From: Chloroflexota bacterium
GTDB lineage: Bacteria; Chloroflexota; Dormibacteria; Aeolococcales; Aeolococcaceae
Assembly: GCA_005880985.1 (NCBI GenBank)
Contig: VBIQ01000004.1
Span: 248,001 to 312,000, forward strand
DNA: 64,000 nt
Reading direction: 5' to 3'
How positions within the stretch are numbered: the stretch's first letter is position 1; the number at the start of each line of letters is the position of its first letter. This document shows positions 43,050 to 52,021 of this stretch, in pieces. The translations under genes were made by a program, and so were the position numbers. Under the pieces are notes generated by a model. That model worked only from the letters and a program-made list of their open reading frames with translations. It was not told where the DNA came from and did no database searches.

Positions 43050-43184
43050 GTGGAACGCCTCATCCTGGCCCTGCGCACCGACTTCGGATGCCTCGTCATC
43101 GCCATCGCCTTCGTCATCATCATGATCTCGACCATCGTCTTCGCCGACTTCCTGACGCCGCCCGCGTCGAATCCATTCGTCTGA
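43050..43184 (+). CDS. 44-residue single-TM protein upstream of Rieske gene
   Basis: From the GTG at 43050 with GGAGAT just upstream. The protein is VERLILALRTDFG, then a single helix CLVIAIAFVIIMISTIVFADF, then a short proline tail. It sits 80 bases before the Rieske gene in the same direction and resembles the tiny accessory subunits found in respiratory complexes. No family can be named. Confidence 0.5.
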   Translation: MERLILALRTDFGCLVIAIAFVIIMISTIVFADFLTPPASNPFV

Positions 43185-43264
43185 GCATGCCTCGGTTCCA
43201 TGGGTAATAGCGCCCAACCGCGGACCGGACTGGGGAGCGCCGCCGGCGACCACCGGGCGCGGTC

Positions 43265-43885
43265 ATGGGCCTGAACCCGTACGACGAACCGCGGGGCCGG
43301 CTGCACGCCCTGGCGAACGTCACCCGGCGGCAGTTCTTCGGCCTGATGGGCGGCCTGGGCGGCCTCGTCGCCCTGGTCTTCCTCGGCGCCAAGGGCCTGC
43401 AGTTCCTGTTCCCCGGGGCAACCGGGGAGTCGCCGCCGATGTTCAAGGTCGACGCCGATCCCAGCGCCATCACCGTCGGCAACCCGCTGCAGATCACCGA
43501 CAAGCGGGTCTCCATCGTGCGCGACCAGAAGGGGCTGTACGCGGTGTATCTGATCTGCACCCACCTTGGCTGCACCCCCAACTACACCACCTCGGTGCGC
43601 GCCGGCACCAGCGTCGGCGACGCGCAGGCGGCGGCCCACGGCGACCCCAACAAGGGCTGGGCCTGTCCCTGCCATGGGTCGCGCTACTTCATCGACTCCA
43701 CCAACTTCTTCGGGCCGGCGCCGCGGCCGATGGACTGGGTGGACATCGCCTTTGCCCCCGACGGCAAGCTGGTGGTCGACCGCAGCAAGTTGGTGGTGCA
43801 GCGTCAGGCCGGGCAGAATCTGACGCCGGAGTGGCGGCTCGACCCCACCAGCAAGAAGTCCAACGGCAAGACCTTTGGTGTCTGA
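43265..43885 (+). CDS. qcrA: Rieske iron-sulfur protein of cytochrome bc complex
   Basis: 206 residues. The N-terminus has TRRQFFGLMGGLGG, a twin-arginine-like signal anchor with one transmembrane helix (GLGGLVALVFLGAKGLQFLF). The [2Fe-2S] site is complete: CTHLGC and CPCHGS. The spacing between the two motifs is longer than usual because of an inserted ARAGTSVGD/AAHGDPNKGW-type loop. The protein passes electrons from quinol at cytochrome b to the cytochrome c. It heads a cluster with cytochrome b6, subunit IV and a triheme cytochrome c. Confidence 0.9.
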   Translation: MGLNPYDEPRGRLHALANVTRRQFFGLMGGLGGLVALVFLGAKGLQFLFPGATGESPPMFKVDADPSAITVGNPLQITDKRVSIVRDQKGLYAVYLICTHLGCTPNYTTSVRAGTSVGDAQAAAHGDPNKGWACPCHGSRYFIDSTNFFGPAPRPMDWVDIAFAPDGKLVVDRSKLVVQRQAGQNLTPEWRLDPTSKKSNGKTFGV

Positions 43886-43903
43886 GCCACAGAGGAGGCG
43901 AGC

Positions 43904-44635
43904 GTGAGCGCGACCGAGACGCCGACCAACCCGCTGGTGCGGATGATGGGTCAGGTCTGGGGCTCGATCTTCCGCCACGGCCTGCCGACCAGTGACAAGG
44001 TGGCGGCGCGCACCGCGCTGACCAACTTCTTCCTCCACATCCACCCGGTGCGGGTCAAGAAGTCGGCGATCCGGGTCTCCTACACCCTGTGCCTCGGCGG
44101 GCTCTCCTTCTTCCTGTTCATCGTGCTGACCATCAGCGGCCTCTTCCTGATGTTCTATTACATCCCCTCGGTCGACCAGGCCTACCAGAACATCAAGGAC
44201 CTGCAGTTCGTCGCCACCTTCGGGCTGGTCATCCGCAACCTGCATCGCTGGGCCGCCCACGCGATGGTGATCACCGTCTGGTTGCACATGGCGCGGGTCT
44301 TCTATCAGGGGGCCTACAAGCCTCCACGGGAGTTCAACTGGACGATCGGCACCCTGCTGCTGCTCACCACCCTGCTGCTGTCCTTCTCCGGCTACCTGCT
44401 TCCCTGGGACCAGCTGGCGGTCTGGGCCATCACCGTCGGCACCAACATGGCCAAGTACGCGCCGATCGCGGGGCCGTACACGCGCTACATCATGCTCGGC
44501 GGGCGTAACGTGGGCCAGGGCGCGCTCATCCGCTTCTACGTCTTACACGTGATCGCCCTGCCCCTGATCGGCTTCCTGCTGATGGTCGTCCACTTCTGGC
44601 GCGTCCGCAAGGACGGCTTCACCGGAGGCCTGTAG
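43904..44635 (+). CDS. qcrB: Cytochrome b6-type subunit of bc complex
   Basis: 243 residues from a GTG with GAGGAGG upstream. It corresponds to the N-terminal, heme-bearing half of cytochrome b. The first two heme-ligand histidines lie in [18 protein letters not shown] and the later pair in [41 protein letters not shown] is the quinol-site signature. The C-terminal half is a separate gene, as in b6f complexes and some Firmicutes. It oxidises menaquinol or another quinol at the membrane. Confidence 0.9.
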   Translation: MSATETPTNPLVRMMGQVWGSIFRHGLPTSDKVAARTALTNFFLHIHPVRVKKSAIRVSYTLCLGGLSFFLFIVLTISGLFLMFYYIPSVDQAYQNIKDLQFVATFGLVIRNLHRWAAHAMVITVWLHMARVFYQGAYKPPREFNWTIGTLLLLTTLLLSFSGYLLPWDQLAVWAITVGTNMAKYAPIAGPYTRYIMLGGRNVGQGALIRFYVLHVIALPLIGFLLMVVHFWRVRKDGFTGGL

Positions 44636-44712
44636 CGGTGCGGCGGGACGAGTCTGCCCGGCGAGCGTCGCGATCGAGACCCGATCAGAGCCGCGAAGGA
44701 GGTGAGTGAGAG

Positions 44713-45315
44713 ATGGCGACGGTGATCGGTGGCAACGGAGGCAACGGCCCTGAGGGACGGCCGCCGGCGCGCACCCGCACCCTGCCCCCGCCGCAGGTGC
44801 CGTCCGGGGCTCGCGGCGTCGCCGGCACCGGTCCTGAGCTGGTCACTCCGCCGCTGGTGGTGCGGCGCCGCGAGGAGGAGGAGACGGTGGTCACCTTCCC
44901 GGCGTTGATCTTCCGCGAGTTCCTCGCCGGTCTCGGCATCTTCGCTCTGCTGATGCTGATCTCGATCTTCGTCAACGCGCCGCTGCTGCAGCGGGCCAAC
45001 ACCGCCATCACTCCCAACCCTGCCAAGGCACCGTGGTACTTCCTCGGTCTGCAGGAGCTGCTGCAGCGCTTCCCGCCGATCATGGCGGGGGTCGCCTTTC
45101 CCACCTTCGTGATCACGGGGATGATCCTCACCCCCTACCTCGACAAGAACCCCAGTCGCCGGCCGCAGGACCGCAAGGTGGCGGTCACCCTGTTCACCCT
45201 CTATGCGGTGCTGGCGGTGGCCTTCGTCGTCGTCGGCGTCTTCTTCCGGGCCGAGGCCTTCACCTGGGACTGGCTCAAGGTGCTCGGCCATCCCGGGGTC
45301 AACCCCGAGGTATAG
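44713..45315 (+). CDS. Cytochrome bc complex subunit IV (PetD-like C-terminal half of cytochrome b)
   Basis: 200 residues with a GAAGGAGG ribosome binding site. A hydrophilic N-terminal extension of about 60 residues precedes the three-helix subunit IV body. The hallmark PNPAKAPWYFLGLQELL (the PEWY-equivalent is absent, as in many PetD-like forms) and GMILTPYLDKNPSRRPQDR are visible. It completes the quinol-oxidising site of the b6 subunit encoded upstream. Confidence 0.88.
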   Translation: MATVIGGNGGNGPEGRPPARTRTLPPPQVPSGARGVAGTGPELVTPPLVVRRREEEETVVTFPALIFREFLAGLGIFALLMLISIFVNAPLLQRANTAITPNPAKAPWYFLGLQELLQRFPPIMAGVAFPTFVITGMILTPYLDKNPSRRPQDRKVAVTLFTLYAVLAVAFVVVGVFFRAEAFTWDWLKVLGHPGVNPEV

Positions 45316-45357
45316 GCGGGTGATGATCGGTCGCCGGCAGGGCGCGGGGACGCCGCG

Positions 45358-46338
45358 GTGAGGCGGCTGTTCTTCATCCTCTCCGCCGTCACCGTGCTGG
45401 TCATCGGCGTGGCCGCGGCCAAGGACAGTCACGACCGCAACTACCTGAACATCCAGGACCAGTACAAGGCCGACTACCACACCAGCGACTTCGACACCAA
45501 GATCCAGCAGCTCTTCCCCAGCTTCGCGCTGGCCAGGCAGGGCGACACCTTCCGCACCGAGCGCTGCATCAGCTGCCACGTGCCGGACATCGGCGTGGTC
45601 GGTCCGCAGGTGGCCGCGAAACGGCTGGCGCAGGACTTCTTCAAGTACGAGCCCGACGCCGACCAGATCGCCAAGGACTACGGGCTGGCCAGCAAGCGCA
45701 ACGCCGACGGCAGCGTCACCACCGCCCATCCCACGCTGATCACCCAGGACCTCTACAACCGATACGGAGCCGATTCGGTGGCGACCACCGATGGCTTTCA
45801 CCCCTACCTGGTGCAGGGAGACAACGGCAAGTCGCAGCCGGCCCAACTCAACGGCTTCATCCCGTCCTTCCTCAGCCCGGCGGCCAGCGGCGGCAAGCCG
45901 ACCGGCATCGACAACGCGGGCTGCATCAGCTGCCACAACGGCAGCCGGCTGGCCCTCGACGAGAACAGCGCTCACAAGAACCTGATCATCAACCCCGAGT
46001 ACTCGTTCACCGCCGGCGCCTCCCTCTACTACCAGTACTGCGCCAGCTGCCACGGAAATGTTGGCGAGGGCAAGATCGGGCCGCCGCTGAGCAACCAGGA
46101 CCGGCTGGGATTCTTCAACGAGGACTACTACTACCGGTGCATCGAGTACGGCATGACCGACTTCGAGCACTACGGCAGCGTCATGCCCAACTGGGGCTCC
46201 ATCGCCTCCGACTGGGGCTCCTTCGAATCCTCCCGCGACAAGCAGCGCCCCAACCCGAGCCGGGTGTTGAGCGAGCCACAGATCCACCTCCTGGTGCAGT
46301 TCGTGCGGCACTGGGAGAGTTACCAGACACTTCCGTGA
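45358..46338 (+). CDS. Triheme c-type cytochrome of bc complex
   Basis: 326 residues from a GTG. An N-terminal hydrophobic segment (LFFILSAVTVLVIGVAAA) acts as signal anchor. Three heme-attachment motifs follow: CISCH (about residue 67), CISCH (about 190) and CASCH (about 227). A late GSVMPNW probably supplies a methionine ligand. Actinobacterial QcrC proteins carry two hemes and most bc cytochromes carry one, so three is unusual. It should carry electrons from the Rieske protein to cytochrome oxidase subunit II. Two tiny membrane proteins follow. Confidence 0.85.
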   Translation: MRRLFFILSAVTVLVIGVAAAKDSHDRNYLNIQDQYKADYHTSDFDTKIQQLFPSFALARQGDTFRTERCISCHVPDIGVVGPQVAAKRLAQDFFKYEPDADQIAKDYGLASKRNADGSVTTAHPTLITQDLYNRYGADSVATTDGFHPYLVQGDNGKSQPAQLNGFIPSFLSPAASGGKPTGIDNAGCISCHNGSRLALDENSAHKNLIINPEYSFTAGASLYYQYCASCHGNVGEGKIGPPLSNQDRLGFFNEDYYYRCIEYGMTDFEHYGSVMPNWGSIASDWGSFESSRDKQRPNPSRVLSEPQIHLLVQFVRHWESYQTLP

Positions 46339-46354
46339 CGGTGAGGACCAGGCC

Positions 46355-46477
46355 ATGAACCGCAGCACCCGCTACCGCGACATCGTGGGAACATTGCTGG
46401 TCTTCGTGGGGCTGCTGCTGCTCACCTTCCTGGTCATCCTCGGGGAGCACTTCCTCGAGAACTTCAAGTCGCACTGA
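46355..46477 (+). CDS. 40-residue single-TM protein
   Basis: Begins MNRSTRYRDIVG and continues with one helix TLLVFVGLLLLTFLVILGEHF and a short ENFKSH tail. GGTGAGGA precedes the ATG. It lies in tight series between the triheme cytochrome and a second tiny protein, so it is a likely accessory subunit of the bc complex. Confidence 0.55.
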   Translation: MNRSTRYRDIVGTLLVFVGLLLLTFLVILGEHFLENFKSH

Positions 46478-46493
46478 GGACACGGCCGACACC

Positions 46494-46637
46494 ATGCACA
46501 GCGCACTGCTCACCGTGATCGCCGCCCTGGACCCCGGTGACGCCGGCTGGGGTGACCTCCTGTTCACCGCGATCTGGGGCCTGGGCACCCTCCTGCTGGC
46601 CGCCTACTACTGCTACCGCACCTTCCTGGCGCGGTAG
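46494..46637 (+). CDS. 47-residue single-TM protein
   Basis: Begins MHSALLTVIAALDPGDAGW, followed by one helix LLFTAIWGLGTLLLAAYYCYR. GAGGACA lies just upstream of the ATG. It is part of the same run of small membrane proteins after the triheme cytochrome. Partner and function are unknown. Confidence 0.5.
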   Translation: MHSALLTVIAALDPGDAGWGDLLFTAIWGLGTLLLAAYYCYRTFLAR

Positions 46638-46650
46638 CAGAGCGCGTCTC

Positions 46651-47076
46651 GTGGCCACCGGGTTGCTCCGCGGCGAGACGGAGTCCGAAAGTGCGGCGCA
46701 GGAGCCGGAGCCGGCCCGGCCGCGGCGCCGCGACTGGCGCGTCGCCCTCGGGCTCTCGCTGATCCCGGGACTCGGGCACCTCTACAACGGCCAGATCCGC
46801 CGGGCGCTGTTCTTCTTCGGCGCCACGCTCTTCAGCATCGGCCCCGCGGTGGTGCTGATCACCGCCGGCGAGCATCTGGGAGCGACCCTGCTCGACCGCA
46901 AGCAGTTCACCGCCTTCCTGCTGCTCTCGTTGGGATCGGTGCTGGCCTTTCTGGCCCTGTTCGTCCTCGGGCTCGGCTTCTGGGCCAGCGCGGCGGTCGA
47001 CGCCCGGCGCAGTGCCATCGAGCTGTCCGAGGGGCGTCCCGGCGGCGAGGCCCGCTGGTGGTTTCTCAAGCTGTGA
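46651..47076 (+). CDS. Membrane protein, TM2-like
   Basis: 141 residues from the GTG at 46651. A charged N-terminus (EPEPARPRRRDW) is followed by RVALGLSLIPGLGHLYNGQIRRALFF, whose PGLGhlYnGq segment resembles TM2-domain and related proteins. Two more hydrophobic helices and a basic tail follow. Its stop overlaps the GTG of the sensor kinase (GTGA), so it is translationally coupled to the two-component system and may be a sensory partner. Confidence 0.6.
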   Translation: MATGLLRGETESESAAQEPEPARPRRRDWRVALGLSLIPGLGHLYNGQIRRALFFFGATLFSIGPAVVLITAGEHLGATLLDRKQFTAFLLLSLGSVLAFLALFVLGLGFWASAAVDARRSAIELSEGRPGGEARWWFLKL

Positions 47077-48527
47077 GCTCGACCGCCACAGGTCGCGGCC
47101 ACCGGTTGCGTCCCCCCACGAGCAGCGGACTCGCCTGGCCGCGCGGAGCCGAGGTCCACCGGCAAAGCGCCGCCGAGCATGACCGGCTGCGAGACTACGA
47201 GCGGCTGATGGGGATGGCCCACCTCGCCGGGGTGGCGATTGCCCTGGCGGCCGCGCTGGTGCGCATCGACTCGCTGGTGGTGGCCCACATCGGCTGGTTC
47301 GTCGCGGCGCTGAGCGTCACCGCCTGCTTCGCGATCGTCTACCACTTCGTGCTGCCGCGGTGGTGGTGCTCGCACGCCAAGGTGGTCTTCGGCCTGGTGA
47401 TCGACACCATGTTGGTGACGGCGCTGGTGATGCTCACCGGCTACCACATGAGCCTGCTGGTCTTCCTCTACTACCTGATCGTCGTCGCCGGCGCCCTGAC
47501 GCTCGAGACCCGCGCGCTGTACAGCATCTGCGCGGTGATCACGGTCTGCTTCGCCGCCATGTTCCCGGCGGACCGGGTGCTGCTTCAGTCACCGGGCTCA
47601 CATCTGGGCCGGGCTCTCCTCTTCATCGCATCGGTCTGGCTGGTCGGCCTGGTCAGCGCCGCCGCGGCGGGTCAGATCCAGGCGGCGGAGCAGCGGCTGA
47701 TGCGCAGCCTGCGTTCCGAGCACGAGACGGCGGAGCAGAACGCCAGGCTGTCCGCCGACCTGGCGGCGCAGCTGGAGGCGAGCCGGGCGCTCACCACCTC
47801 GCTGCAGCGGCAGCGGGAGGAGACGCAGCGCCTCGCCGACATGGTGATCCGCGCTCAGGAGGAGGAGCGGCGGCGGGTCTCCCGCGAGCTCCACGACGAG
47901 GCCAACCAGACCCTCGCCGGGCTGATGACCACCGTCGACGCCGCCGAGGAGGCGGCGCGTCACGGTGGCGCCGAGCTGGCGGCGGTACTCGAGCGGCTCC
48001 GCCGCCTGGCGGCGGCGACCCTCGGCGACCTGCAGCGCATCGCCACCGAACTGCGCCCGCCCGCGCTCGACGAGTTCGGCCTGGTGGCGGCGCTGGGACG
48101 CCACGTCCGCGAACGCTTCGCCGGCAGCGGAATGCGCGTCGACTTCGACATCGAGGGACGGCGCCGCCGCCTGCCGGGAGCGGTCGAGGTGGCCCTCTAC
48201 CGCATCGCCCAGGAGGCGCTCACCAACGTGCAGAAGCACGCCCAGGCGGCCGCGGTGCATGTGCGTCTGCGCTTCCTGCCCGGCGTGGTGCGGCTCGACG
48301 TCAGCGACGACGGTGTCGGCTTCGACGTCGAGCGGGCGCCCCGGCTGGGGCTCGGCCTGGTGGGGATGCGCGAGCGCGCCAGCATCGTCGGGGGCAGCGT
48401 GGAGGTCGTGTCCCGGGCGGGCGGGGGGACCCGGGTCAGCGCCTGCATCGAGTCCGACCGGAGCAGCGCCGGCGGCGAGCCCGCGAACCCGGCGGCGAGG
48501 CCACCGGTGCTGGCGGGTGGGAGCTGA
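47073..48527 (+). CDS. NarL-type sensor histidine kinase (HisKA_3)
   Basis: 484 residues from the GTG overlapping the upstream stop. About six hydrophobic helices (residues 45-200) form the membrane sensor region without a large extracellular domain. A coiled coil follows (QIQAAEQRLMRSLRSEHETA). The phospho-acceptor helix is EEERRRVSRELHDEANQTLA, and the ATPase domain carries ALTNVQKHAQA, VSDDGVGFD and LGLVGMRERA. It phosphorylates the response regulator encoded five bases downstream. Its position between the bc complex and oxidase genes suggests it senses respiratory state (oxygen or quinone redox); this is inference. Confidence 0.87.
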   Translation: MSSTATGRGHRLRPPTSSGLAWPRGAEVHRQSAAEHDRLRDYERLMGMAHLAGVAIALAAALVRIDSLVVAHIGWFVAALSVTACFAIVYHFVLPRWWCSHAKVVFGLVIDTMLVTALVMLTGYHMSLLVFLYYLIVVAGALTLETRALYSICAVITVCFAAMFPADRVLLQSPGSHLGRALLFIASVWLVGLVSAAAAGQIQAAEQRLMRSLRSEHETAEQNARLSADLAAQLEASRALTTSLQRQREETQRLADMVIRAQEEERRRVSRELHDEANQTLAGLMTTVDAAEEAARHGGAELAAVLERLRRLAAATLGDLQRIATELRPPALDEFGLVAALGRHVRERFAGSGMRVDFDIEGRRRRLPGAVEVALYRIAQEALTNVQKHAQAAAVHVRLRFLPGVVRLDVSDDGVGFDVERAPRLGLGLVGMRERASIVGGSVEVVSRAGGGTRVSACIESDRSSAGGEPANPAARPPVLAGGS

Positions 48528-48531
48528 AGCG

Positions 48532-49197
48532 GTGCCCGCCGGAACCATTCGGGTGCTCCTCGCCGACGACCACGCCCTCTTCCGCGAAGGGGTTCGCTCG
48601 CTACTCGAGGCGCAGCCCGGCTTCGAGGTGGTGGCCGAGGTCGAGGACGGCCGCAGCGCGGTGCAGCAGGCGGTGGCGCTGCGGCCCGACGTGGTGCTGA
48701 TGGACATCACCATGCCGCGGCTCGACGGGGTCGAGGCGACCCGCCAGATCACCGCCCGCGACAGCTCGGTGCGGGTGCTGATGCTCACCATGCACGACAA
48801 CGAGGAGGTGTTCTTCCGCGCGCTCGGCGCCGGCGCAGCCGGATACGTGCTCAAGCGCAGCGGCGGGCACGAGCTGATCAACGCCATCCGCTCCACCCAC
48901 GAGGGGAACTCCTACCTGTCGCCCTTCCTCGCCAAGGCGCTGATGACCGACTACCTGCAGCGCGTCGACCGCAGCGGCGACGAGGGAGCGGCGCCCAAGC
49001 GCCTCTCCGCCCGCGAGCAGGAGGTGCTCAAGCTGATCGCCGAGGGGCATTCCAGCCGGGAGATCGCCGCGATGCTCGATCTCTCTGTCAAGACGGTGCA
49101 CAACCACCGCACCCGACTGATGACCAAGCTCAACATTCATCGCAACGCCGACCTGGTGAAGTACGCGATCCGGCTGGGCATGGTCGGGGTCGAATAA
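48532..49197 (+). CDS. NarL/LuxR-family response regulator
   Basis: 221 residues from the GTG at 48532. The receiver domain has the acidic pair LLADDHALF, the phosphorylated aspartate in VVLMDITMP, and the lysine in GYVLKRSGG. The C-terminal LuxR helix-turn-helix is clear: LSAREQEVLKLIAEGHSSRE followed by IAAMLDLSVKTVHNHRTRL. It is paired with the upstream kinase and likely controls the flanking respiratory genes. Confidence 0.9.
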   Translation: MPAGTIRVLLADDHALFREGVRSLLEAQPGFEVVAEVEDGRSAVQQAVALRPDVVLMDITMPRLDGVEATRQITARDSSVRVLMLTMHDNEEVFFRALGAGAAGYVLKRSGGHELINAIRSTHEGNSYLSPFLAKALMTDYLQRVDRSGDEGAAPKRLSAREQEVLKLIAEGHSSREIAAMLDLSVKTVHNHRTRLMTKLNIHRNADLVKYAIRLGMVGVE

Positions 49198-49219
49198 TCA
49201 GCTGCTACATTTCCGCGCC

Positions 49220-49432
49220 GTGAACCTGTTCGAACGCGGCACGCGTCCCGATCTGGAGCCGCCCGAGCCCGAGCCGGCCCCCTCAGACGTGCCGCCGCCG
49301 CGCCGCCTGCCCGATCCCGCCCTGCCTCCCCGGCGGCGCGGCAGCTGGGAGGAGGCGGCCCTCACCAACGTCGACATCACCGAGCTGGTGAAGCGTCAGA
49401 TCCGCACCGTCACCCGGCCCTGGCACAAGTGA
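49220..49432 (+). CDS. 70-residue hypothetical protein
   Basis: From a GTG lying eight bases after TACATT. The first 40 residues are Pro/Glu/Arg-rich and unstructured. The end, SWEEAALTNVDITELVKRQIRT, looks like a short amphipathic helix. No membrane segment and no family. It lies between the response regulator and coxB. The 190 bases that follow hold no other gene. Confidence 0.45.
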   Translation: MNLFERGTRPDLEPPEPEPAPSDVPPPRRLPDPALPPRRRGSWEEAALTNVDITELVKRQIRTVTRPWHK

Positions 49433-49622
49433 GGGCTGAGCCCTTCGCCCCACGCCCACGTCGCCCGATCCCCGGTGGTGGCAACTGGCGGGTTGGGCGG
49501 TTCACCCCAGCCGGTCGCAGTTTGACGGCGCGGAATGCCCGATGCCATCATTCCCGCGGCTCGGCGTGCCACGTGGTGCGCCGACCTCCCCCGTCCGCTG
49601 TGCTGGGCGTGTCCGTCCCGGC

Positions 49623-50372
49623 ATGTCGTTCGCAGACCACGAGGCACGACATGGGGCACCCGCGCCGGTGACATCGCTGGGCTTCACCGACCAATCGCCG
49701 CTTCACTCCGGCGGTCCCGTCAGCGATCACATCCTCAGCGTCTTCGGTCCGCTCTTCTGGGTGTCGGTGGTGATCACCGCGGGGGTCAGCGGGGTGATCA
49801 TCTACAGCGCCCTCCGCTTCCGGCGACAGCACGACGACGAGGAGCCGGTGCAGGTGCACGGCAACAACCGGCTCGAGCTGGGCTGGACGATCATCCCCGG
49901 CGTCATCCTCATCTCGCTGTTCATCCTCACCGCGGCCAACATGCCGTTCATCTCCAGCGCTCCGGCCAGCTCGATGCACGTCAACGTGATCGGGCGGCAG
50001 TTCAGCTGGTCGTTCCAGTACGGCACCAAGAACGCCGCCGGCAAGGAGCTGCAGAGCGGAGGCGCCCTCTACGTGCCGGCCGGCAGACCGGTGGCGCTCA
50101 CCGTGGAGTCGGTCGACGTCAACCACAGCCTCTACCTGCCGAGGCTGTCGGGCCAGATCAACGCCATCCCCGGGCAGACCAACCGGATGTGGTTCCAGGC
50201 CGACCAGGTCGGCACCTACTACGGCCAGTGCACCGAGCTCTGCGGGGTGCTCCACTGGCAGATGACCTTCAAGGTCGTGGCGCTGCGGCCGAGCGCCTTC
50301 GACCAGTGCATGAGTCAGGCGCAGAGCAAGTCGGACGTGGCAATCGTCAACTGTGCGGGAGGTAGTGCCTGA
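49623..50372 (+). CDS. coxB: Cytochrome c oxidase subunit II
   Basis: 249 residues from the ATG at 49623, though the frame is open from 49542 and a later GTG (49668) is also possible. Two transmembrane helices (ILSVFGPLFWVSVVITAGVS and GWTIIPGVILISLFILTA) precede the periplasmic cupredoxin domain. The binuclear CuA ligands are complete: NHSLYLP histidine and CTELCGVLHWQM. There is no cytochrome c domain, so the separate triheme cytochrome must donate electrons. It overlaps coxA by one base. Confidence 0.9.
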   Translation: MSFADHEARHGAPAPVTSLGFTDQSPLHSGGPVSDHILSVFGPLFWVSVVITAGVSGVIIYSALRFRRQHDDEEPVQVHGNNRLELGWTIIPGVILISLFILTAANMPFISSAPASSMHVNVIGRQFSWSFQYGTKNAAGKELQSGGALYVPAGRPVALTVESVDVNHSLYLPRLSGQINAIPGQTNRMWFQADQVGTYYGQCTELCGVLHWQMTFKVVALRPSAFDQCMSQAQSKSDVAIVNCAGGSA

Positions 50373-52021
50373 TGGCGGTCCTGGAGGCCCCGCTGCCGCG
50401 GTCGCGCGTCGCTCCGCGATTCGACAAGAACCGGGGCATCCTCGGCTGGCTGACCACCGTCGACCATAAGAAGATCGGGATCATGTACCTGTATACGACC
50501 TTCTTCTTCTTCCTGATCGGCGGGATCATGGCGCTGCTGGTGCGCATCCAGCTGGCCGAGCCGAAGAACAAGTTCCTCACCGAGAGCCAGTACAACCAGA
50601 TCTTCACCATGCACGGGACAACGATGATCTTTCTCTGGATCATCCCGGTGCTCGCCGGCTTCGGCAACTACCTGGTGCCGCTGATGATCGGCGCCCGCGA
50701 CATGGCCTTCCCGCGCATCAACGCCTTCTCGTTCTGGCTGATCCCGCTGGGCGGCATGGTGATGTACTCGGGCTTCCTCTTCGGCGGCACCGGCGCTGCC
50801 GGGTGGACCGGCTACGTGCCGCTGACCGAGAAGGAGTTCAGCCCTCAGGTGGGACAGGACCTGTGGATCCTGGGGATCCACCTGCTCGGCATCTCCTCGA
50901 TGATGGGCGGGCTCAACTTCCTGGCGACCATCCACAACATGCGAGCACCGGGGATGACCTGGTTCCGTTTACCCCTGTTCGTCTGGGCGCAGGAGATCAC
51001 CGCTGCCCTGGTGGTGCTGGCGTCGCCCTTCATCGCGGGGGCGCTGCTGATGGTGCTGCTCGACCGCAACGCCGGCGCCAGCTTCTTCGTGATCAACCAC
51101 GGCGGCAACGCCCTGCTCTACCAGCTGCTGTTCTGGTTCTATTCCCATCCCGCCGTGTACATCATGGTGCTGCCCGCCTTCGGGATCATCAGCGAGGTGA
51201 TCCCGGTCTTCGCCCGCAAACCGATCTTCGGTTACCGGGCGATGGCCTACTCGATCGCGGCCATCGCGGTGCTGGGCTTTATCGTCTTCGTCCACCACAT
51301 GTTCGTCACCGGCCTGCCGCTGCCGGTCACCACCTTCTTCTCGGCAACCACCATGGTCATCGGCGTGCCCACCGGAGTGAAGATCCTCAACTGGACGGCG
51401 ACGCTGTGGGGAGGCAGCATCCGGTATGACACGCCGATGCTCTTCGCCATCGGCTTTCTGCTGATGTTCCTGATCGGCGGCGTCGACGGCGTCTACACCG
51501 CCAGTCTGGCGGTCGACTACGGGCTGCACGGCACCTACTGGGTGGTGTCGCACATCCATTACGTGCTCTTCGGCGGAAGCGTCTTCGGGGTGTTCGCGGG
51601 GATCTACTACTGGTTCCCCAAGATGACCGGCCGCTTCCTCGACGAGCGGCTGGGCAAGCTCCACTTCTGGCTCATGCTGATCGGCATGAACCTGGCCTTC
51701 ATGCCCATGCACGTGCTGGGGATGCTGGGGATGCCGCGACGCATCGCCTCCTACGACACCGTCCATGGGTGGGGGGACCTGAACTCGGTCTCCACCTTCG
51801 GCGCCTTCGTCATCGCCACCAGCATCGCCATCTTCCTCATCAACTTCTTCATCAGCCTGCGCTCGCCGGCCAACGCCCCCGACGATCCCTGGGAGGGCAA
51901 CACCCTCGAGTGGGCGACGAGCTCGCCGCCGCCGCAGCACAACTTCGACGTGGTTCCCGAGGTCCGCAGCGTCCGCCCCGTCCGCGACCAGCGCCGGGCG
52001 GCTAGGACCGCCCCGGCGTGA
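50372..52021 (+). CDS. coxA: Cytochrome c oxidase subunit I (A2-type heme-copper oxidase)
   Basis: 549 residues with twelve hydrophobic helices. Heme a and a3/CuB ligands are in place (MHGTTMIF; FWFYSHPAVYIMVLPAFG; FVHHMFVTGLP; HIHYVLFGG). The CuB-proximal sequence is YSHPAVY rather than GHPEVY, so the glutamate of A1 oxidases is replaced by the tyrosine-serine pair of A2 oxidases. It reduces oxygen to water and pumps protons. It is not fused to subunit III, and no subunit III gene is in the window. Confidence 0.93.
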   Translation: MAVLEAPLPRSRVAPRFDKNRGILGWLTTVDHKKIGIMYLYTTFFFFLIGGIMALLVRIQLAEPKNKFLTESQYNQIFTMHGTTMIFLWIIPVLAGFGNYLVPLMIGARDMAFPRINAFSFWLIPLGGMVMYSGFLFGGTGAAGWTGYVPLTEKEFSPQVGQDLWILGIHLLGISSMMGGLNFLATIHNMRAPGMTWFRLPLFVWAQEITAALVVLASPFIAGALLMVLLDRNAGASFFVINHGGNALLYQLLFWFYSHPAVYIMVLPAFGIISEVIPVFARKPIFGYRAMAYSIAAIAVLGFIVFVHHMFVTGLPLPVTTFFSATTMVIGVPTGVKILNWTATLWGGSIRYDTPMLFAIGFLLMFLIGGVDGVYTASLAVDYGLHGTYWVVSHIHYVLFGGSVFGVFAGIYYWFPKMTGRFLDERLGKLHFWLMLIGMNLAFMPMHVLGMLGMPRRIASYDTVHGWGDLNSVSTFGAFVIATSIAIFLINFFISLRSPANAPDDPWEGNTLEWATSSPPPQHNFDVVPEVRSVRPVRDQRRAARTAPA

